Shown: positions 1 through 6,263 of the stretch, piece after piece
How positions within the stretch are numbered: position 1 is the stretch's first letter
Layout of the letters: each line of letters starts with the position of its first letter
Source: JBCCRH01 sp039208045
Lineage (GTDB): Bacteria; Bacteroidota; Bacteroidia; Chitinophagales; Saprospiraceae
Direction: 5' to 3'
Assembly: GCA_039208045.1 (NCBI GenBank)
Contig: JBCCRH010000234.1
Coordinates: forward strand, 1-9,393
DNA length: 9,393 bases
Position numbers and translations under genes: made by a program
The notes under the pieces: generated by a model
What the model was told of the DNA's origin: nothing
Seen by the model: only the letters and a program-made list of their open reading frames with translations
Databases searched by the model: none

Positions 1-401
1 CTTCTGTACTGTAGTCATTCTTGCATGATAGTTGCGGGATTATGAGTGATTGTCTTCTAAGTAAATTCCGTTTGTTATGCACGGTAATTTGTATGTATAT
101 TTCTGCCTTTTCTGAAAAAATGTCAGATTGTGAGGTCAGATACAGGGATTAAAGCAAGCTTCGTAAATAATTGCAACTTAGCTTTGAGAAAGGTGTAATT
201 ATTATAATATTTGTTCGCTACATAATGCAAATCTTTTACAATTTCAGGTTTTACCTTGAGTAGGGTCGGTGCCGATTTCATCAGCAAAATAAGATAAGAC
301 TATTGGATGATTTCATATAAATATTTGCAAAAGTAAATGCTGGAAAGCATTGTGATTAGTGATGACAATAAGTTTTCACCCACATTATAAAAATGCTGTG
401 A
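1..401. other. AT-rich stretch without a convincing gene
   Basis: No reading frame here resembles a known protein, and I see no tRNA, rRNA or insertion-sequence end. A candidate promoter lies at 183-213, and an ATG at 225 follows it at a suitable distance, but that frame stops at 261. On the minus strand there is a 52-codon open frame (281 down to 123, starting MKSAPTLLKV and rich in Lys, Leu and Tyr) that I do not recognise and do not call a gene. Between about 280 and 401 a few short pieces in different frames resemble parts of the missing UbiE N-terminal half, for example Asp-Asp-Phe codons at 306-314 and Trp-Lys at 341-346. The stretch may therefore be a decayed or poorly sequenced 5' end of ubiE rather than unrelated DNA. 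Confidence 0.5.
183..213 (+). promoter_or_regulatory. Candidate Bacteroidota-type promoter upstream of ubiE-porT
   Basis: TTTG at 183-186 is followed after 19 nt by AATATTTG at 206-213. This is one mismatch from the TAnnTTTG -7 box, and the 19-nt spacing is usual for the -33/-7 pair of the Bacteroidota primary sigma factor. It would start transcripts around 218-220, just before an ATG at 225. If real, it is the original ubiE promoter and would now drive the truncated ubiE and porT. AT-rich sequence yields such matches by chance, so support is modest. Confidence 0.33.
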
Positions 402-929
402 ACTGTAGCATTAGCTACTGCCAAAAAGATCAACCCAGATAGAGTCATAGGCATCGATATTTCTACCGAAATGCTAGACATTGGCCGCACCAAAATCAAA
501 AAACAAGGACTAAATACCATCATCGAATTGCAGGAAGGCGACTCCGAAAACTTACCGTTTGAAGACAATACCTTTGATGCCATCACTGTTGCCTTTGGAG
601 TCCGTAATTTTGAAAATCTCGAAAAAGGAATGCTAGAAATGCAGCGAGTCTTAAAGAAAAATGGGAAATTAGTGGTGTTAGAGTTTTCAAAGCCGACAAT
701 ATTTCCATTTAAACAGCTGTTTAATTTTTATTTCAAGAACATTCTTCCACTAATTGGAAGACTAACGTCAAAAGATCCCAGGGCATATCGATACCTCTAT
801 GAATCCGTACAGGCATTTCCCGATGGCGATCGTTTTTTGAACGTTTTAGAAAAAACCGGTTACAAATCGAACAAATGCATACCACTAACATTGGGAATCT
901 GCTCCATCTATGTGGGCGACAAATCATAG
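402..929 (+). pseudogene. ubiE (menaquinone/ubiquinone C-methyltransferase), 5'-truncated
   Basis: An intact UbiE/MenG uses S-adenosylmethionine to methylate demethylmenaquinone, the last step of menaquinone synthesis at the inner membrane. Homology begins abruptly near 402-410 (reading TVALATAKKINPDR), right after an in-frame TGA at 399-401, and continues cleanly to the TAG at 927-929. The first in-frame ATG is at 471, giving a 152-residue product against about 240 in the family. Retained are the post-motif-I acidic strand (GIDIS), the NLPF-x-D-x-x-FD segment, the GVRNF segment, and the second family signature around RVLKKNG..VVLEFSKP. Missing are the first signature (YDxxNxxxS...W) and SAM motif I (DVAxGTxD), so the fragment should not bind SAM. 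The reading frame left is undamaged, which fits a recent break or an assembly/sequencing fault. The end overlaps porT by 55 nt. Identity of the family is secure; calling it non-functional is inference. Confidence 0.8.
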
Positions 930-1618
930 TGCTCACCATTTTGCTGACTGCTTTCGCTCACCACGCTGAAGCACAACGCAACAAGGGGAACGTCAACTAC
1001 TATGAATTCCAGCAAAAAGATTACTACTTCGGCATCACCTTGGGGTACAATACTTCCCGATTTACCCCATTCCCTTCAGAAGAGTTCTTATTTAGCGATA
1101 GCATTAGAGCCGTCACCTCCCTGAATGGCCCTGGCTTCAACCTCGGTATCGTCACTAACCTAAAAGTAGGTGAGTACTTCGACTTTCGTTTCTTGCCTAC
1201 CCTATCGTTCTCTGAACGTACCTTGCAATACGACAAAAGTGTTACCGACAATCGCATCACTACTGAACCCATAGAGTCCGTTTTTGTAGAACTCCCCTTC
1301 CACCTACGCTACAAATCCAAGCCCTACCGCGACCTGCGCCTCTTCGTCATTGGGGGCGTCAAGTACGGCTTCGACGTAGCTAGTGATTCCCGAACGCGAC
1401 AAGCCGCCACCATCGTCAAAATATCCCCCACTGATTTTGCTATAGAATACGGTGCCGGCATCCAGTTCTTTTTCCCTTATTTCATCTTTTCCCCAGAGTT
1501 CAAGGTATCCCACGGTATTGGCAACACCTTGATTTTCAACCCCAACTTAGAGGAATCCACCGTTTTGGAGAAAGTCCTCTCCCGAACGTTTACGATTTCG
1601 CTGCATTTTGAGGGGTAG
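875..1618 (+). CDS. porT: PorT family outer-membrane beta-barrel protein (type IX secretion)
   Basis: PorT is an outer-membrane protein needed for the type IX secretion system, which exports CTD-bearing proteins and supports gliding in Bacteroidota. The 247-residue product has an N-terminal signal sequence (hydrophobic core about residues 17-27, likely cleavage after HAEA near residue 33), then alternating strands of a small barrel. Recognisable are PGFNLGI, EYFDFRFLPTLSFSER, the VFVELPFHLRYKS segment and FVIGGVKYGFD, followed by a C-terminal strand ending TISLHFEG. Adjacency to ubiE agrees with the arrangement I recall in many Bacteroidota. The ATG at 875 lies inside ubiE and gives a long signal peptide with Arg15 before the core. 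A GTG at 929-931, overlapping the ubiE stop, would give a shorter signal without a charged n-region, so ATG is preferred but not certain. No SD-like sequence is visible. An octamer repeat starts five bases after the stop. Confidence 0.85.
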   Translation: MHTTNIGNLLHLCGRQIIVLTILLTAFAHHAEAQRNKGNVNYYEFQQKDYYFGITLGYNTSRFTPFPSEEFLFSDSIRAVTSLNGPGFNLGIVTNLKVGEYFDFRFLPTLSFSERTLQYDKSVTDNRITTEPIESVFVELPFHLRYKSKPYRDLRLFVIGGVKYGFDVASDSRTRQAATIVKISPTDFAIEYGAGIQFFFPYFIFSPEFKVSHGIGNTLIFNPNLEESTVLEKVLSRTFTISLHFEG

Positions 1619-1622
1619 AATG

Positions 1623-1662
1623 GTTTGGGGGTTTGAGAGTTTGGGGGTTTGAGGGTTTTGGG
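1623..1662 (+). repeat. Tandem G-rich octamer repeat, five units
   Basis: Five consecutive 8-bp units are visible: GTTTGGGG (1623), GTTTGAGA (1631), GTTTGGGG (1639), GTTTGAGG (1647) and GTTTTGGG (1655). The units partly alternate between a GGGG and a GAG ending. Four G-runs (1627-1631, 1643-1647, 1653-1655, 1660-1662) could in principle fold as a G-quadruplex in the porT-strand RNA or DNA. The array begins 5 bp after the porT stop and leads straight into the inverted repeat. It is noncoding on present evidence. Confidence 0.8.
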
Positions 1663-1672
1663 TGACGAGTTT

Positions 1673-1715
1673 CGGGTGACGAATTTACAGCCAATCATTC
1701 GTAATTCGTCACCCG
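1673..1715. repeat. Inverted repeat between convergent porT and acpH; possible bidirectional terminator
   Basis: The left arm at 1673-1688 (CGGGTGACGAATTTAC) pairs with the right arm at 1701-1715 (GTAATTCGTCACCCG) along 15 bp with a single bulged T, leaving a 12-nt loop. Outer pairing can extend it: GAGTTT at 1667-1672 with AAACTC at 1723-1728 across a small internal loop. A second partial copy of the left arm (GGGTGACGAG) lies at 1660-1669, so the hairpin has a choice of partners. It lies between two genes that converge, which suits transcription termination on both strands, but no clear T-run follows on either strand. It may instead be a member of a dispersed intergenic repeat family. Confidence 0.65.
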
Positions 1716-1728
1716 TAATCCAAAACTC

Positions 1729-2310
1729 CTAACAACCACACGCTGCTTTAACAAACGCCTGCACTTCAGGAAAAAATTGCTGAAACTCAATATCCAAGGC
1801 TTCGAAGTTTTCTTTCAAGCTTACAATAGGATCATTGAGCAAATCAGGTTTGCTTACGCGACGTTTCATGCGGTGGATAGCAAAAGCTAGGCCATCATCA
1901 GTGCCATATCCAGGAAGCCAGTTGTCAGCAATCCAATGCGGTAAAATTTGTTGCAGCTTGGTAGGCATCAGGTGGATGTTTCGCTCTAGTGTTTGGTAAG
2001 TTTGATCGACAAATTGCTGAAGGGGAAGGCTTGAATACTGATTCCAGTGCTGAACCAATAAGTAATCATAGAACAAATCAATTAGTACCGGTGCGTACTT
2101 GCCATGCCTGGCCCGAAGCCGATGGGAACCCTGGCGAACGATCGGATGATTATCAGTATAGTGATCGATCTTTCGATGCAGGTACACCCCTTCTACAACC
2201 CCAGCTTCGTAGCGAGCTAAATCTTTATTCCGAACAAAGTCGGCAATAAAATTACCGATCATTAATTCCTCTCGTTCGCAAGACAAAAACAGATGTGCTA
2301 AAAAATTCAT
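1729..2310 (-). CDS. acpH: Acyl carrier protein phosphodiesterase
   Basis: AcpH removes the 4'-phosphopantetheine arm from holo-ACP, returning apo-ACP in the cytoplasm. It belongs to the DUF479/HD-like metal hydrolase group. The product is 193 residues, the same length as I recall for the E. coli enzyme, and opens with the family hallmark MNFLAHLFLS. It then has IGNFIADFVR (Asn20, Asp24), and LHRKIDHYTDNHPIVR (His45, Asp49, Asp53, His55) carrying probable metal ligands, then PVLIDLFYDYLL (Asp78, Asp82). The ATG start at 2310 is fixed by this conserved N-terminus. It is transcribed divergently from ychF across a 68-bp spacer and converges on porT. The protein ends Cys-Gly-Cys, which I cannot explain. 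No clear promoter box of its own is visible. Confidence 0.88.
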   Translation of the reverse strand: MNFLAHLFLSCEREELMIGNFIADFVRNKDLARYEAGVVEGVYLHRKIDHYTDNHPIVRQGSHRLRARHGKYAPVLIDLFYDYLLVQHWNQYSSLPLQQFVDQTYQTLERNIHLMPTKLQQILPHWIADNWLPGYGTDDGLAFAIHRMKRRVSKPDLLNDPIVSLKENFEALDIEFQQFFPEVQAFVKAACGC

Positions 2311-2340
2311 AGACTCAACGTGTAATATCGCAAGATAGGC

Positions 2341-2348
2341 TATATTTG
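2341..2348 (+). promoter_or_regulatory. -7 box (TATATTTG) of the ychF-rluE promoter
   Basis: TATATTTG is an exact match to the Bacteroidota TAnnTTTG -7 element, placed in the 68-bp gap between divergent acpH and ychF. A start of transcription around 2353-2355 would leave a leader of about 25 nt before the ATG at 2379. No convincing -33 TTG is present 19-21 nt upstream, so only the -7 half is supported. The TTG at 2346-2348, which would add 11 residues to YchF, is part of this box and is therefore not a usable start. Confidence 0.5.
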
Positions 2349-2378
2349 CGGCGTTTTTGGCACAATAATTCTAGCAAT

Positions 2379-3476
2379 ATGGGTTTACAATGTGGAATCG
2401 TCGGATTACCGAATGTAGGAAAATCAACACTTTTTAATGCGCTAACTTCAGCTAAGGCGCTGGCAGCAAACTATCCGTTTGCCACGAAAGATCCGAACGT
2501 AGGGGTGATAACCGTACCTGATCCACGGCTTGATAAGTTAGCGGATTTAGTTGACCCACAAAAAGTTATCCCAACTACTATAGAAATCGTAGATATTGCT
2601 GGCTTAATCAAAGGAGCGAGCAAAGGAGAAGGGCTGGGCAACCAATTTCTAGCAAACATTCGTGAAGTAGACGCCATCGTGCATGTAGTTCGTTGCTTTG
2701 AAAACGATAACGTGATCCACGTAGATGGTAGCGTAGACCCTGTCCGAGATAAAGATATTATCGATACCGAGTTACTACTCAAGGATATTGAAACGGTCGA
2801 AAAGCGCTTAGAAAAGCTGAAAAAACAAGCTAAAAGTGCCGAAAAAGAAGCACTAAAACAGTTAGAAATCGCCCAGAAAATCCTTGCACACTTGGAGGGA
2901 GAGCAACCTGCTCGCACTTATCCTATTGAAGAAGAAAATAGAGAATTCTTCAAGAGCTTCCTCTTGCTGACCAGCAAGCCCATCTTGTACGTTTGCAATG
3001 TAGATGAGGAATCCGTCAACGACGGCAATGAGCATACCGCACGATTCAAAGAGGCCGTCAAAAATGAAGAAGCAGAAGTGATTCTCATTAGTGCAGGTAT
3101 TGAGGCGGATATTGCAGAGCTAGAAACCAAAGAGGAGCGCCAAGAATTTTTAGATGATATGGGCTTGAGTGAGCCTGGCGTTAATAGAGTGATTCGGGCC
3201 TCCTACAAACTGCTAAATCTAATTACCTACTTTACCGCTGGTGAAAAAGAAGTGCGTGCCTGGACGATCAAAGATGGTACCAAAGCGCCACAAGCAGCAG
3301 GTGTCATCCATACCGATTTTGAAAAAGGCTTCATCCGTGCAGAAGTAATCAGATATGATGATTATGTCCATTTCGGCTCCGAATCAGCCGTTAAAGAAAA
3401 CGGAAAGCTTGGCGTAGAAGGCAAAGAGTATGTAGTCGGCGATGGTGATGTGATGCACTTCCGCTTCAATGTGTAG
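2379..3476 (+). CDS. ychF: Ribosome-binding GTPase/ATPase YchF (OLA1 family)
   Basis: YchF is a near-universal Obg-related P-loop NTPase that binds ribosomes and has been linked to stress responses; it prefers ATP over GTP. In the 365-residue protein the P-loop is GLPNVGKST (residues 9-17), switch II follows DIAG with a Gly-rich stretch (72-87), a helical coiled-coil insert spans about 128-175, and the base-specificity motif is NVDE (207-210) in place of the NKxD of GTPases, as expected in this family. The C-terminal TGS domain runs from about 278 to 365. The ATG at 2379 is chosen because MGLQCGIVG is the family start and the upstream TTG at 2346 sits in the promoter. No SD sequence is visible. 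The stop is 6 nt before rluE, so the two are probably cotranscribed. Confidence 0.96.
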   Translation: MGLQCGIVGLPNVGKSTLFNALTSAKALAANYPFATKDPNVGVITVPDPRLDKLADLVDPQKVIPTTIEIVDIAGLIKGASKGEGLGNQFLANIREVDAIVHVVRCFENDNVIHVDGSVDPVRDKDIIDTELLLKDIETVEKRLEKLKKQAKSAEKEALKQLEIAQKILAHLEGEQPARTYPIEEENREFFKSFLLLTSKPILYVCNVDEESVNDGNEHTARFKEAVKNEEAEVILISAGIEADIAELETKEERQEFLDDMGLSEPGVNRVIRASYKLLNLITYFTAGEKEVRAWTIKDGTKAPQAAGVIHTDFEKGFIRAEVIRYDDYVHFGSESAVKENGKLGVEGKEYVVGDGDVMHFRFNV

Positions 3477-3482
3477 TTAGAT

Positions 3483-4067
3483 ATGCCTCGCTATTTCATT
3501 GTCCATAAACCCTATGGAGTACTCAGCCAGTTCACGCGTGAAATTCCAGAGCACCGAGTATTAGGAGATTTGTTCCAATTTCCAAGCAATGTCTACCCTG
3601 TCGGCCGCCTCGACCGCGATAGTGAAGGCCTACTGATCGTATCAGATGATAAAAAACTCAATAACCAATTGTTAAACCCAAAATTTGCGCACCAGCGTAC
3701 TTACTGGGTACAAGTAGATGGTCAGATTACGCCTGAAGCTGTACAGCAACTCACTGATGGCGTTACCATACGGATCAACAAAAAGGACTATCATACCAAG
3801 CCTGCACAAGCTGCCCTTCTCTCCCCTATCTCTGCATTGCCAGAACGAGACCCTCCCATTCGCTTCCGCAAAAATATCCCCACTTCTTGGATCAGCCTAA
3901 GTCTTACGGAAGGTAAAAATCGACAAGTTCGCCGTATGTGTGCCAAAGTAGGCTTTCCTGTGCTGCGTCTTATTCGTATGGAAATGGAAAATTTACGACT
4001 CCAAGCCTTCATTCCTGGGAAGGTAGTGGAAATGAGCAAAGAGGAAGTCTATGCTATGCTATTTTGA
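3483..4067 (+). CDS. rluE: RluE-like 23S rRNA pseudouridine synthase
   Basis: This is a member of the RsuA/RluB/RluE family, which converts a uridine in rRNA to pseudouridine. The 194-residue protein begins directly with the catalytic fold (FIVHKPYGVLSQFT) and has no N-terminal S4 domain. The catalytic Asp is Asp44 in GRLDRDSEGLL. RluE-type features are LPERDPPIRFRKNIPTSW (about 120-137) and the C-terminal EGKNRQVRRM motif followed by VGFPVLRLIR. The RluE type modifies U2457 (E. coli numbering) in the peptidyl-transferase region of 23S rRNA; that target is inferred from subfamily resemblance. The start at 3483 is 6 nt after ychF, which suggests an operon of two translation-related genes. It converges on the sulfatase gene with a 10-nt gap. 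Confidence 0.92.
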   Translation: MPRYFIVHKPYGVLSQFTREIPEHRVLGDLFQFPSNVYPVGRLDRDSEGLLIVSDDKKLNNQLLNPKFAHQRTYWVQVDGQITPEAVQQLTDGVTIRINKKDYHTKPAQAALLSPISALPERDPPIRFRKNIPTSWISLSLTEGKNRQVRRMCAKVGFPVLRLIRMEMENLRLQAFIPGKVVEMSKEEVYAMLF

Positions 4068-4081
4068 GGTCTAGCACTCAA
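4064..4081. terminator. Small hairpin at the rluE/sulfatase convergence
   Basis: TTGAG (4064-4068) and CTCAA (4077-4081) can pair around an 8-nt loop, and the two stems contain the stop codons of both convergent genes. Five base pairs without a T-run make a weak terminator. It is listed because the gap is only 10 nt and no other termination signal is visible. Confidence 0.2.
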
Positions 4082-5697
4082 TCGGCAAAACGATATATCG
4101 TTCCATCTTCGTCCTCAAACTGATAGTAAATCATCCCTGGCCACAATGGAGGCGCTAGTTGAGCCGTCCAATTATTAAGCTCTTGAAGCAATAGCTGCTG
4201 CTTTTCTCGCTGAGTCCTTGTTTGGTTTTGCTGCTCTACATAATCGACTGCTAGGTTGTATAGCAGCGTATCCTGAAATTCATCATCCACTAGCAACTTC
4301 CAGTCCCCCTTACGAATAGCTCTAGCATTGCCCATTTGCCAGAACAAAGAGCGATCCGCCAACTCAGGAACCGTATCAGCAACAATATCCAGCAAATTAA
4401 TCCCATCAAATACACGGTCTTTAGGTAGCTCTAGCCGAGCCGCCGCCGCCGCTGTAGTAAAAATATCTAGCGCGGTCACCGGATAATTAATAGTCTGCGA
4501 AGCAGCTATCTTTCCTTTCCATTGCATCATGTACGGCACTCGGATACCTCCCTCAAAATTGGTCACTTTCCCTCCTTTGAAAGGTGCATTATCGGTAGTC
4601 ATTGTGTAAGTGGCACCGCCATTATCGCTAAGAAAAAATACCAGGGTATTTTCCATAAGGTGCAACTCCTCAAGTTTGTTCATTACACTTCCAACCGCAT
4701 CATCTAAGGAAGCAATCATAGCGTGATACACCTTTTTTGTTTCATCTTCTATGTGACTAAATTGCTCTACATAAGTTTTTGGAGCCTGTAGCGGAGTGTG
4801 TGGCGCGTTGAAAGGAACATACAAAAAGAAAGGCTCCTCTTCGTGGGTTTCCATAAAGGAGATAGCCTCCTCTGCAATACGCTGGGTAAGATAGGCTGGC
4901 TCTTCAATACGCTCACAATTGCGGTACATGGCACTCTCTCCTACCCGCGAAGTTTTCCAAATATAGCTATCCGTCCAGTCTTCAGGCACGTGTCGATTGA
5001 CGATCCACTCCGCCTCTTCTGGCCCAAATAGCGAGTGGGAAGCGTAGAATCCATAATTATAATCGAAGCCCCTATTGCACGGCAGTGCAAAATCAGCTGC
5101 TCCCAAATGCCATTTGCCTAGAAAGGCCGTATGGTATTGCCGCTTCTTCAGCAATTCTGCCAAGGTGATCTCCCCAGGAGGCAGTCCCTGCCGCTTGCGT
5201 TCCCCCTTTTCTGGCACTGCATCCATGTAAATGGGCGTCCACGGATAGCTATCTACAAATCCTTTAAAGCCATAATACTGAAAGCGATTGGTGAGGTAAA
5301 TATCATGGGGCTGGAATTCGTGGCCAAAACGCTGCTGGTAGCGCCCCGTGAGCAGGCCTGCCCGTGAAGGGCTACAGATAGGAGAAGTCACATAGCCATC
5401 TGTAAAAGTGACGCCATTCCGGCCAATTGCGTCGATGTGCTTGGTCTGAATACGCTCACTGCCGTAGAGTGAAATATCTGTTTGCGCCAGATCATCTGCC
5501 AGAAAGATGATGATATTTGGTGGCCGATAGGTAGTATCTACAGCAATGTACTGATTTAGGAATTCCTCTTTTGAATCTATGGCTTGCTGATTGAATGTAA
5601 TTGGAAATTGATTGGACTCCAATGGCCACAACAGCCAAGCAAGTATAGGCAGTAATGCAATAAGAACACCAAAAAGAACTACTCGTTTTTTAAACAT
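4078..5697 (-). CDS. Membrane-anchored type I sulfatase (formylglycine family)
   Basis: It is a hydrolase of sulfate esters from the alkaline phosphatase superfamily. The 539-residue product starts with a basic n-region and a hydrophobic helix (about residues 7-26) with no clear signal-peptidase or lipobox site, so it is probably a periplasmic enzyme anchored in the inner membrane. Metal ligands Asp68-Asp69 lie in FLADDL. The sulfatase signature CSPSRAGLLTGR starts at Cys108, the residue converted to formylglycine. The second signature GKWHLG is at 194-199. His300 (NAPHTPLQAP), Asp358-Asn359 (LSDNGG) and Lys377 before EGGIRVP complete the usual active site. The substrate cannot be read from the sequence; polysaccharide sulfate esters are the common targets of relatives. 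No SusC/SusD pair, glycosidase or formylglycine-generating enzyme is present in the window. It is the last gene of the minus-strand operon, 12 nt after the exonuclease. Confidence 0.93.
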   Translation of the reverse strand: MFKKRVVLFGVLIALLPILAWLLWPLESNQFPITFNQQAIDSKEEFLNQYIAVDTTYRPPNIIIFLADDLAQTDISLYGSERIQTKHIDAIGRNGVTFTDGYVTSPICSPSRAGLLTGRYQQRFGHEFQPHDIYLTNRFQYYGFKGFVDSYPWTPIYMDAVPEKGERKRQGLPPGEITLAELLKKRQYHTAFLGKWHLGAADFALPCNRGFDYNYGFYASHSLFGPEEAEWIVNRHVPEDWTDSYIWKTSRVGESAMYRNCERIEEPAYLTQRIAEEAISFMETHEEEPFFLYVPFNAPHTPLQAPKTYVEQFSHIEDETKKVYHAMIASLDDAVGSVMNKLEELHLMENTLVFFLSDNGGATYTMTTDNAPFKGGKVTNFEGGIRVPYMMQWKGKIAASQTINYPVTALDIFTTAAAAARLELPKDRVFDGINLLDIVADTVPELADRSLFWQMGNARAIRKGDWKLLVDDEFQDTLLYNLAVDYVEQQNQTRTQREKQQLLLQELNNWTAQLAPPLWPGMIYYQFEDEDGTIYRFAD

Positions 5698-5709
5698 GCA
5701 TGAAAAGGT

Positions 5710-6252
5710 TTAGTAGCGCCACTCGTCTAGGTATTTAATGAAAATTTTAGCTAGATTTTCCGCATCGTCGATGCCTCGATGATGCTCGCCAGTAAACTCA
5801 AAACCTTCTGATTCAACCGTGGCTCTCAGCCCACGTACTCGGTGCTTCCGCTTAATCTCTTTGTACTGCTGTTTGATATTAATGTGCTCCTCTACCCAGT
5901 CGTACTCCATTTTATGCAGCTTACAATCTTGGATGAGTTGCCTTCGATCAAAATTTCCCCAAGAACAGAGTACATAATCTTCTTCGTATATTTCTGCCCA
6001 GTCCTGAAAGGCTTCTATCACCGCAGGGTATTTCGGTGCCCGATTAACCTGTGCCTGCTCTATGCCGGTAAGGTTTTGACAATAGTAGGAAAGCCGAGGA
6101 TTTAAGACGGGCCTGATAAAACTATCGAACGTACTTTCAATTTCTCCATAAGGGCTAACCAACACTGCACCAATCTCAATGGTCTCTTGAATCAAGGAGC
6201 GCGGCGTGCCTTCCCAACAGGTAGCTTCTATATCGTATACTATAAAATTCAA
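5710..6252 (-). CDS. DEDDh 3'-5' exonuclease (ERI-1/3'hExo-like)
   Basis: The 180-residue protein is a single RNase H-like exonuclease domain that would remove nucleotides from 3' ends with two metal ions. All acidic residues are present: Asp7 and Glu9 in DIEATCWEG (Exo I), Asp102 in WGNFDRRQL (Exo II), and His158 with Asp163 in HHRGIDDAENLA (Exo III, DEDDh type). The EATCWEG and HRGIDDA wording is closer to the ERI-1/3'hExo/KapD group than to DnaQ or oligoribonuclease, so RNA substrates are likely but not shown. The start is a TTG at 6252; no ATG is available between the preceding stop and the Exo I motif, and an ATT one codon upstream is the only close alternative. It starts 11 nt after the channel gene and ends 12 nt before the sulfatase. 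Confidence 0.88.
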   Translation of the reverse strand: MNFIVYDIEATCWEGTPRSLIQETIEIGAVLVSPYGEIESTFDSFIRPVLNPRLSYYCQNLTGIEQAQVNRAPKYPAVIEAFQDWAEIYEEDYVLCSWGNFDRRQLIQDCKLHKMEYDWVEEHINIKQQYKEIKRKHRVRGLRATVESEGFEFTGEHHRGIDDAENLAKIFIKYLDEWRY

Positions 6253-6263
6253 AATGCCCAGTT

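Noticed and set aside
123..281. 52-codon minus-strand open frame (MKSAPTLLKV...)
   Set aside because: No recognised family, no promoter with good spacing, and it lies where decayed ubiE sequence is suspected. Kept only as a note in the gene-free stretch.
356..586. 76-residue minus-strand open frame
   Set aside because: It is antisense to the clear UbiE homology on the plus strand and resembles no family.
1623..1728. CRISPR-like array
   Set aside because: Units are 8 bp and contiguous with no spacers, and no cas gene is nearby.
2346..2378. N-terminal extension of YchF from a TTG
   Set aside because: The TTG is part of an exact -7 promoter box, and YchF proteins begin at the later ATG.
2471..2917. 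148-residue minus-strand open frame inside ychF
   Set aside because: Serine-rich shadow translation opposite a highly conserved gene.
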